A DNA stretch of 64,000 nucleotides. It comes from Agrostemma githago. Lineage: Eukaryota > Streptophyta > Magnoliopsida > Caryophyllales > Caryophyllaceae. This document shows, piece after piece, positions 56,813 through 64,000 of the stretch. The position numbers and the translations under genes were made by a program. The DNA lies in NCBI GenBank assembly GCA_958450325.1, contig OY288241.1, forward strand, positions 43,586,278 to 43,650,277, read 5' to 3'. The number at the start of each line of letters is the position of its first letter. Position 1 is the first letter of the stretch. Below the pieces are notes generated by a model. It was not told where the DNA came from. It saw only the letters and a program-made list of their open reading frames with translations, and did no database searches.

Positions 56813-57636
56813 GAGCTAGGTCGTTTCTTAGGGAATCGTTTCTTATTGAAATTATTGTTAAACTTACGATTTCCTTGACCATTTACCATACCAACAATGT
56901 TCCTAGTGAACATGGCAAATCCGTCCTCTTCGTCCTCATCCTCATCACTTGAGGCGGACTTGAGAGCAAGACTCTTTCCCCGTTGGTTATCACTAGAACG
57001 CTTCACGAGGTTTAGTTCGTGAGCCATTAGTGATCCCATTAGTTCATGGAGAGTCAAGACGGATAAATCTTTAGCTTCCTCTATGGCGGTGACCTTTGGT
57101 TGCCATTTATCGGTTAGACTACGAAGGATTTTTCTAATGATGTCTTCGGACTCGAAATCTCTTCCTAGACTTTTAAGCTCATTAATGATACAAGAAAAAC
57201 GACTTGATAAGCTATTTATGGACTCGTCTTTTGACATGTGAAACATTTCATATTGTTGCATGAGAAGATCAATACGGTGTTTTTTTACTTGAGACGTACC
57301 CTCATAAGCAAGCACAAGGGAGTCCCAAATCTCCTTAGCCGTAGGACATCCACTTATACGACTCATTTCCTCCTCACCGACACACCTTTGAAGTATTGAC
57401 ATAGCCTTAGAATTTTTCTCAACAATTTTAAAGTCATCTTCATCATATTTAGACTCATCTTTAAGTTCGGTAGACTTGCCATCGACACTAGACACTTTGA
57501 TTTCAATTGGACCCTCTTTAATAATTTTCCAACATTGATAATCGATACTTTTGATATAGTGTTCCATTTTTAGCTTCCACCAACCAAAATTCTCACCGGT
57601 AAAGACCAGGATTTTGGAGTGTTTAGCAGAATCCAT
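56755..57636 (-). pseudogene. gag: Copia gag N-terminal part (capsid domain)
   Basis: It has 293 residues from ATG at 57636, 60 bases inside the 5' LTR. The start FTGENFGWWKLKMEHYI and the later region (EIWDSLVLAYEGTSQVK, MFHMSKDESINSLSSRF) are the Ty1/copia capsid domain (UBN2 type). It ends in an incomplete zinc knuckle, CFKCGDKTH, at the local duplication, where the frame is lost. It would form virus-like particles in the cytoplasm if the frame were whole. Confidence 0.82.
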
Positions 57637-57681
57637 GTCGAGGAATCAAACTCTAGGTAGTTAGCCTTTAAAAGAGTACGA

Positions 57682-57694
57682 GGCTCTTATACCA
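57682..57694 (-). promoter_or_regulatory. Primer binding site of the copia element
   Basis: The minus strand reads TGGTATAAGAGCC, 2 bases inside the 5' LTR. It differs by one base from the common initiator-Met site TGGTATCAGAGC. Confidence 0.7.
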
Positions 57695-57696
57695 AT

Positions 57697-59227
57697 TGAA
57701 GAGTTTATGGATCCCTAAGTACCTAAGAGGGGGAGGGGGTGAATTAGGTACCTTTTAAAAATTCAACTTAATCTTTATTGATTAAAGTAAGTTGAGTGGA
57801 AGTAGAGAACAATTAGGTGAAGAAGTACTAGACTTAACATACAACGGACAGTCAGACTGTTACGCTCTGTCTTAGCAAGGAGTACGGCTACAGAACAAAG
57901 CCACAGTATATCGACCGTTGTCAGACTGCATTCGATTCGCTTAGCAGAATGAGAAGCTACAGACGAATGTCACAGTATGGGCGACTGTTGTATGAAAAGA
58001 AATAGCACAACTAAAACTAAGTTTGAAGCTTGAGCAAATAAAAGAAAAACAAAATAACATGCTTTTATCGAAAGATGCAGTGGAAAAGTAAAGAACACGA
58101 TAAAACACGATATTTTTGAATTGGTTCGGCCAACACTCTAAGGGTCTACGTCCAATGCTTTTCTTATTGCTTTTCTTTAGAAATCTACTCCGAAATCAAA
58201 AGACCCTTACAATGAAAAGCGACCCATAACCTACTCCGGTTACGACCAACAACCTACTCCGGTTGCGATTTGAGTTTACAAAACTACTCCGTCTCTAACT
58301 CTCCAATGACCTACTCCGGTCACGACCAATAGCCTACTCCGGCTACGACTCTTAATAACTTAGAAAGTTACAAAGATTACAATTGAAAACCGAGTTAGAC
58401 AAGAGTGTGTGTGATTCTGTGTGACAGTGTGTTCGACTGTGACTTTGAAATTACTAAAGACTTTCTCTTTTGAAATACTTTGCAAAATGATTTTAAGATA
58501 AAAACCTTTGAAAACAAAATGCAATAAATGAAGTTTTAGTTCGAAAGCCTTGAGAAATAAATGAGGCAAATGAGTTTCTTTTATAGTAGATATGGAAATG
58601 GGTAAAAGAATGTGCCTCATTGGAAAATCCAAAGATTAAAAGGAAACCTTTGACTTAGTTAAAAAGGAAAGCTTTTTCAAAAAGAAAGGGAAGCATGCTT
58701 AAGGTTTACCAAAATTGAAGGGAAGGTGTTAACTTGAAAAGTAATACTTGAAAGTAGAAACAATTCAAGTTTACTTTCAAAAGTGAAGAACCATTTTTGG
58801 AAAACCTTGGAGAAGAGGTGCATTGTTTTACAAGAAACCAAACCATCCCTTTTTCTTAAAGAAATCAGATTTTTTTCAAAGTCAATTTAAATTTGTAAAA
58901 AGTTTTTTTTTGAAGATTTAACTTTTGAAATCAAAATCTTTTTGAACCATTAAGAGCTGTCGAACGATGTAACAGTCAGTCCAACTGTTACATACTGCTG
59001 TACCGAAAAACACACACTTTGCCATTCTTAGTGACTATGGACTTAGACTCGATTCTATTCTCTTCACTTGAATTTCTTGATCTTTATCTTGGGTAGCTTT
59101 GGCTTGTCTTGATATCATCATTCTTGAATTAACACATTTGATAATTATCGCACTAATGACGATTGACCTATAAGATTAAACTAGAGCACAAATTAAATAA
59201 GCATTGTCATCATCAACAAACCCAACA
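57697..59227 (-). repeat. 5' LTR of the copia element
   Basis: It is 1,531 bp with ends TGTTGGG...CTCTTCA on the minus strand. It is complete and uninterrupted, unlike its partner. It contains the TATA box (58578-58585), the CTACTCCG cluster (58230-58348) and 9-5-9 motifs at 57969-57991 and 58969-58991. No gene. Confidence 0.9.
58578..58585 (-). promoter_or_regulatory. TATA box of the copia 5' LTR
   Basis: The minus strand reads TATAAAAG. This is the copy that would drive the element. Confidence 0.6.
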
Positions 59228-59430
59228 CGCACAAAATGAGTGTGATTCTACAACATAATGAGTGTGATTCTACAACATGGTGAGTGTGACTATACAAATT
59301 GAAGGGTGTAACATTTGAAAAACCAAAATCTATACTGGTTATACAACATACTGAGTGTGATTACTATACAATATGGTGAGTGTGACTATACAACTTAAAG
59401 TGTGTGACTTTTAAAAACCGATGCTCATAC
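59228..59430. repeat. Degenerate GAGTGTGAYT repeats
   Basis: About six copies of a 20-25-base unit containing GAGTGTGATT/ACT and ACTATACAA or TCTACAACAT lie directly beside the copia LTR. This could be the subterminal part of a DNA transposon cut by the copia insertion, or a local minisatellite. Confidence 0.55.
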
Positions 59431-60110
59431 GCCAACTTTTGGCTACAAACCAATTGTTGCACAACTGCGTGGTTTTAATCGTATAATATGTGACTTTGAA
59501 GGCATGCCCGTCAAATGAACACAAGAGGCCCTGTTCTATATTTCAAATGGAGGCCCTAAGTTACCGAATCATGAAAACGATATGGAGTAATTGTTTGTAC
59601 GATTCTAACGATGGAAATATTTATACATTAGAAAAAGTCCACCCTTTACATATCATTTAGTACGTCAAACATAAAAACATTCTAACCCACACTGGGTTCT
59701 TAAAGCAAACATTTTAACCCATACAAGCATTCTTACACCAAACACGCTGGAAAGATTCTTAAACCAAAAACATCCATTACATATCATATTTTTTCGCTAC
59801 ATTTTAACCTACCTACTTAACCTCCGTAATTTTGAAGTAACCCCTTCAAATTGGCAAAATCACACTGGAAACATTTCCTAGAGTGGAAACATTCAAGAGC
59901 TTTTACAATCAAGCCTTGGATGTAGTCGTCAAGTTAACTGATAAAAAAAAGCTTCTTCATTTTCAAGGTTCATTCATCCAACAAAAAATAAGAAATCTTC
60001 ATCTTGGTTCTTCGTTAATTTTGTTTGTGGGCAAGATATTATTGATTTTTTTGGAAAAGTGAGATTTTTGGATTGTATAGGTACGATTGTGACTTTTGCA
60101 TGAAAAAAGT
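59431..60110. other. Non-genic host or transposon-derived DNA
   Basis: It is AT-rich with no ORF I trust. Loose repeats of CATTCTAAACC/ACATTTTAACC (59680-59820) and one early copy of the TTCATCCAACAAAAAA unit (about 59970-59990) are visible. Confidence 0.35.
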
Positions 60111-60243
60111 GTGACTTTGATGTACAAAATGTGTGACTGTAAGCACGATTTAAGTGACTTTATTCATCTTAGGGTGTGACTGTATTCCTAACAACTCGTG
60201 ACTTTGATGTACAAAATGTGTGACTGTAAGCGCGATTTAAGTG
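60111..60243. repeat. 46-bp direct repeat, two copies
   Basis: 60111-60156 and 60198-60243 are identical except for one base. Both begin GTGACTTTGATG and contain GTGTGACTGTAAGC. Confidence 0.75.
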
Positions 60244-60586
60244 GTTCATGGAGACTGCATTACATAGTTTTCTAATGAACTTATTTATAATTTTCAATCC
60301 TTCGAGAAAATATTTAAACATTAAATTAATGAAGATATCATACATTAGGAATTTTTTTTTATGATACTTAGAGCATATATCCGAACAAACACGCATACAA
60401 ACATATAAAAACATAAGAACATTCATATTACTAGACACCATCTTTCATTCATTCAAACAAAAAAACAGAGCATTTTCTTCATTCATAAGCACCATTCATC
60501 TTGTCACTGTCACACAATTTGGGTGTTACAGTCACACGATTTTCCTGTTACAGTCACACAATATATTCTTAGAATCACAGGAGTCA
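60244..60586. other. Non-genic DNA with inverted GTGACTG words
   Basis: No gene. At 60500-60565 the words AGTCACAC and GTTACAGTCACA appear three times, the reverse complement of the GTGTGACT words further left. Confidence 0.35.
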
Positions 60587-60957
60587 CTCTCTTCAACTTT
60601 CATTCATCCAACAAAAGAAAAAGCATCTTCATCTTCAAGCTTTATCCATCCAATAAAAAAATAAGAACATATCCATTTTCAAATTTCATTCAATCAACAA
60701 AAAAAAATCTACATCTTCAAGATTCATTTATCCAACAAAAAAAAGTTTCTTCATGTTCAAGTTTCATTCATCTAAGAAAAAAAATAAGAACATCTCCATC
60801 TTCAAGCTTCATTCATCCCACAAAAAAAGAACAACTTCATCTTCAAACATCATTCATCCAACAAAAAAAAAGAACATCTTCATCTTCATGCTTCGTTCAC
60901 AAAAAAAAGAATAACTTCATCTTCAAACTTCATTCATCCAACAAAAAAACATTCTAA
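60587..60957. repeat. Minisatellite, unit about 40 bases (TTCATTCATCCAACAAAAAA)
   Basis: Eight or nine imperfect copies of a unit made of TTCATTCATCCAACAAAAAA, AGAACATC and TTCATCTTCAAGC. The 144-residue ORF across it is a translation of the repeat, not a gene. Confidence 0.75.
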
Positions 60958-61022
60958 TTAATATGTTATAGTTGAAAATATTATTTTGATTAACTGTAAA
61001 AACAATTGTGACCTTTACTCAG

Positions 61023-61188
61023 TAACGACTGCGACTTTCCTCAGTAACGAATGTGACTTTCCTCAGTAACAACTGTGACTTTCTTCAATTCTATGAAAAT
61101 AATAATGATAACACCCACACATTGAGGAAAGTCACAGACGTTACCGAGGAAAGTCACATTCATTACTGAGGAAAGTCACAGTCGTTAA
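61023..61188. repeat. Inverted repeat built of 22-base direct repeats
   Basis: The arm at 61023-61088 is the inverse of 61121-61188 at about 85-90% identity, with a 32-base loop. Each arm holds three copies of a unit like GTGACTTTCCTCAGTAACGA, and one further half-copy is at 60999-61022. Confidence 0.75.
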
Positions 61189-61405
61189 GTTAAAAAATAA
61201 TAATGATATTCATTACATAAAGTGTGTCATTTTATTAATAATCTAAAATAAAATGAAGACGATTAATTTTATAAATACTCGAAAAAGATGGAAGAACGAT
61301 ATGAAAAATAAATACCTTAAAAATTTTGATATTTTGAAGTAGGAGCTTGCTTACGAATATTGTTTAAGGTGAAAATTCTGATTTAGATTTAGATTGAGGT
61401 TCATT

Positions 61406-61440
61406 TTCCATCCATCCATCCATCTTGAGATGGATGGAGG
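61406..61440. repeat. Short hairpin of CCAT repeats
   Basis: CCATCCATCCATCT and AGATGGATGG form a stem over a TG loop. Confidence 0.6.
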
Positions 61441-61493
61441 GATAAGATCAAGACTAAGAGACTCTTGGGAAGTTACCAACTTCCTTGAACCCT

Positions 61494-61495
<2 letters not shown>

Positions 61496-61582
<87 letters not shown>
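61496..61582. repeat. Compound microsatellite (CTAT)n(AT)n(AG)n
   Basis: It runs CTAT repeats, then about 18 AT units, then about 16 AG units. Confidence 0.9.
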
Positions 61583-61586
<4 letters not shown>

Positions 61587-62256
61587 GGGTTCCGGTGAGA
61601 CATGATAACTCCCTACACACGTTAAGACACAATTTGGACCATTAGATTAAAAATAACTTACGGATAATATTAGATCACAACCAACCCTTCACCCTTTTAA
61701 TCAAGTTTATTCTTTCATCTTATCTAAAACAATGGAACATACATTAAAATAATTTTTATATACACTAAAAAACTTATTATATACGCTATTAAACTAACTG
61801 TATTTATATACTTAAGAACTCAATATATATTAAAATAATTGTTATATACACTCAAATGGTTACTATGTACACCAATTAATCAACATATATATACTGAAAT
61901 AATTGTCATATGTACTTAATTATATGATTATTTGATATAGTAGAATTGTTATATACGCTAAAACAGTTACTACGTACACTGAAATTGTTTTTATATACAC
62001 CCATTTGATTTTAATATAAACAAAAATAATTAACGTATACACAAAAAAAATGTATTTTTTTTTCGAATTTTTTTTTTTGATATTTTTTCAAAGAAAAAAA
62101 AAATTCGAAAAGAAATGTTTTTTTTTTGTTTTTTTTTTCGGACTATTTTTATATGTATGCTTTTTTGTTTTAATCTTAGCTTTAAATTTGATTTTAATCT
62201 AATGGTTGAGATTTGATCTCAACGAGTGCGGCGAGTTGAGTGTCTCAAAAGATCCT
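61583..62256. mobile_element. Possible MITE-like element between two TA microsatellites
   Basis: ACCATTAGATTAAAA at 61638-61652 and its exact reverse complement at 62192-62206 lie 50-55 bases from each end. The outer ends align in inverted orientation at about 60% (GGTTCC...TGAGACA against GGATCT...TGAGACA). The element is about 670 bp, with no ORF. A family that targets TA repeats, like rice Micron, would fit, but this is inference. Confidence 0.45.
62044..62133. repeat. Homopolymeric A/T hairpin
   Basis: A T-rich stretch with TTCGAA cores and an A-rich stretch AAATTCGAAAAG are inverted copies of each other. Confidence 0.55.
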
Positions 62257-62270
62257 ATATATATACATAC

Positions 62271-62301
<31 letters not shown>

Positions 62302-62315
62302 CATACATACATACA

Positions 62316-62388
<73 letters not shown>
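62256..62388. repeat. Microsatellite (CATA)n/(TA)n
   Basis: Alternating blocks of CATA and TA repeats, about 130 bases. The overlapping Tyr-Ile ORFs are artefacts. Confidence 0.9.
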
Positions 62389-62391
<3 letters not shown>

Positions 62392-62393
<2 letters not shown>

Positions 62394-62485
62394 AATAGGA
62401 TCTGGTGTAAACACATCAATTTGGTGTAAACATCCTAACAATCTGGACCGTTGATCTAATACTTGATCAACGGCTCAGATTTAAT
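62392..62485. repeat. TA-flanked end with 17-bp-arm hairpin
   Basis: GGATCTGGTGTAAACAC follows the TA repeat. At 62440-62456 and 62465-62481 two 17-base arms (AATCTGGACCGTTGATC and partner) pair at 15 of 17 positions over an 8-base loop. Confidence 0.55.
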
Positions 62486-62607
62486 CTTCAAAAGAGTACA
62501 AAACCTTCACAAAGTCCCTCCCTTACCTCTCTTTTCTCTCTACTCTCTTTCTTTGATACTCATATAACCTAATTTCCTCTACAAATTTTGCTCTCAAAAT
62601 TGAAATG

Positions 62608-62884
62608 CTGAATTTTTCCGGATAAATGCTCAATTATAAGTTCCTATTGTTAATAGTAATCTTAGATTGTAGATTACTTCATTTAATTCGTTATAATTTT
62701 CCAGAAATTTATTCAATTTATTCAATTTTTTGATTAAAATTGCAATTTTTGTAGAAAATTCGTTCCTATTGCTCAATTTTTCGAAAAATTGCTCAATTGT
62801 AAGTTCTTGTTGCTTAATCGTAAGATTAGATTGTAGATTACTTCATTGAATTTGTTTTAATTTTCCAGAAATTCATTCAATTTT
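62608..62884. repeat. Direct duplication of about 115 bases
   Basis: 62608-62722 and 62772-62884 share TGCTCAATT, AGATTGTAGATTACTTCAT and TTTTCCAGAAATT in order, with scattered changes. Confidence 0.65.
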
Positions 62885-62949
62885 ATGCAAAATATATGCG
62901 TTCATTAGAATACTTGAATATATGCCTTGAATATATGCGCTGGAAAACT

Positions 62950-63137
62950 TGAATATATATACTCAGTTATTCCAACACATATATTCAAGTATTCCAACAC
63001 ATATATTCAAGTATTCCAACATATATATTTAAGTATTCCAATTACTCTAACATCTATACTCAGTTACTACTCCAACACATATATTCAAGTATTCCAACAT
63101 ACATATTCAAGTATTTCAGCATACATATTCAATTTTT
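62950..63137. repeat. Minisatellite, unit about 21 bases (ATATTCAAGTATTCCAACAC)
   Basis: About eight imperfect copies. The 81-residue ORF across it is a repeat artefact. Confidence 0.75.
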
Positions 63138-63532
63138 TTCACCAACTAATACTGTTTTACAACTGTCGATGATGAAGAAACAATGCAACAACACAAGTTC
63201 AGAGATATCAAAACATCTACCGAGTCGGAATATCAGAAAGACGCATTTCAAAATGGTCGAACTTGCCGTATTTTAATTGTCGTATCCCATATGTAATTAC
63301 ACGTATAGAATTAAGCAGTTACTCCAACATGTTTTGTTGATTATTCCAACAATCATTCAAATTATTTATTGAATCAATCAATTATTCATCTTCAATTACT
63401 TTAATGTCGTTATTTCAATGTTACAAGGAGTTATTCCTATGTTCGACGATAGGTACTCCAACATTTACTAATTTCTTATGGAATCAATCAATTTTTAAAT
63501 CTTCAATTACTCTAATGTTGTTGTTATTCCAA
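63138..63532. other. AT-rich non-genic DNA
   Basis: No gene seen. The words ACTCCAACAT and ATTCCAAC continue sparsely from the minisatellite. Confidence 0.35.
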
Positions 63533-63770
63533 TTAGGGGTGTAAACGAGCCGAGTTGAGCGCGAGCCTTGGGCTGCTCGGCTCGAGCTCGAAAAGAAAAA
63601 GCGGAGTCTCGGCTCGAGCTCAAGCTCGTCGAGCTTCAAAAACAAAGGCTCGAGCTCGAGCTCGTTAACTCGACTCGTGGCTCGAGCTCGACTCATGGCT
63701 CGGGACAAGGCTCGACTCCAGGCTCGAGTTGAGCTCGACTCGCATGATCGGTTGGGCTGGAGCTTAAGTG
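63533..63770. mobile_element. GAGCTCG-rich block starting TTAGGGGTG, possible hAT-type end
   Basis: TTAGGGGTGTAAACGAGC opens a block in which GGCTCGAGCTCG and its variants recur about ten times. TAGGGGTG is a common start of plant hAT terminal repeats. The other end is not in the window, so this is a guess. Confidence 0.35.
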
Positions 63771-64000
63771 CTCAACTTATTTGAGTTTCTGACTAATGAA
63801 ACGGAAACTAAATCAATACATTATTGATTTATGGGTGTCTCAAGCTATTACGATGAAAAGAGAAATAAAAATACAAATTGTAATGATAAAAAATAAGAAT
63901 CGATGTCCTGAATATTGCAATTCGCAACATTATAGTAACAAAATAAAATCGTCTTAATAAGAGGCGTATATGATATACCAAACATTTCGAAACTAAATTA
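63771..64000. other. Non-genic AT-rich end of window
   Basis: No feature recognised. Confidence 0.3.

Larger units (their letters stand above)
1..59227 (-). mobile_element. Sirevirus-like Ty1/copia retrotransposon, outermost element, left end outside window
   Basis: Bases 1-1055 match 57841-58895 almost base for base, so the window opens inside the 3' LTR of a minus-strand element whose 5' LTR ends at 59227. Between them, order on the minus strand is primer site, gag, protease-integrase, RT-RNase H, an extra ORF and a polypurine tract, the Ty1/copia order. The protease-region motif WYLDSGCSRHMTG, the large gag with two zinc-knuckle segments and the extra 3' ORF are what I know from the Sirevirus lineage. 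About 18 substitutions separate roughly 1,050 aligned LTR bases by eye (about 1.7%), so insertion was fairly recent but older than everything nested in it. Coding frames are broken, so it is not autonomous. Its target-site duplication cannot be checked because the left end is missing. Confidence 0.85.

Noticed and set aside
60523..60957. 144-residue ORF with repeated SFIQQKK
   Set aside because: A direct translation of the minisatellite.
62199..62441. Tyr-Ile repeat ORFs
   Set aside because: Microsatellite translation.

Overview
The window is flowering-plant nuclear DNA made almost wholly of LTR retrotransposons nested inside one another. The families point to a plant: a Sirevirus-like Ty1/copia element, a Tekay/Del-type Ty3/gypsy chromovirus, an Athila-like non-autonomous element with a tRNA-Asp-type primer site, and a Tat-like solo LTR. 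Nothing identifies the species. I see no host protein gene, tRNA or rRNA.

Layout, oldest to youngest. (1) A minus-strand Sirevirus-like copia element runs from left of base 1 to 59227. Its 3' LTR is at <1-3666, its 5' LTR at 57697-59227, and its broken gag, pol and extra 3' ORF lie at 49854-57636. (2a) A plus-strand non-autonomous Athila-like element (3726-49477, TSD CCCCT) sits in its 3' non-coding region. (2b) A Tat-like solo LTR (1056-3330, TSD ATTTG) sits in its 3' LTR. (3) The 5' LTR of element 2a is split by a 38-kb minus-strand tandem array of a Tekay-type chromovirus (4856-43091, TSD GGTTC). The array has five LTRs of about 3.5 kb alternating with four internal regions of about 4.78 kb. 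(4) The second LTR of that array carries a solo LTR of the element-2a family (13386-15000, TSD GTATA). The first bases after the copia element (59228-64000) are non-genic, with minisatellites, TA microsatellites, inverted repeats and possible DNA-transposon remnants.

How the parts work. Each chromovirus unit has a Gag-protease frame, then RT, RNase H, integrase and a C-terminal chromodomain-like tail. All four units share one missing base near the start of RT, so none has a continuous gag-pol frame. Only one target-site duplication flanks the array, so the copies arose by recombination between LTRs or entered as a multimer, not by four insertions. Element 2a encodes one 396-residue protein of unknown function and no polymerase, so it would need enzymes supplied in trans.

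The signals most worth following are: the tandem array itself; a 78-nt in-frame intron-like segment in every gag; a 9-5-9 inverted motif (GYAACAGTC-N5-GACTGTTRC) scattered through the copia LTRs, non-coding parts and coding frames; and clusters of the palindrome TCCCGAYCGGGA just upstream of the TATA box in the element-2a LTRs, with a second cluster inside the element.
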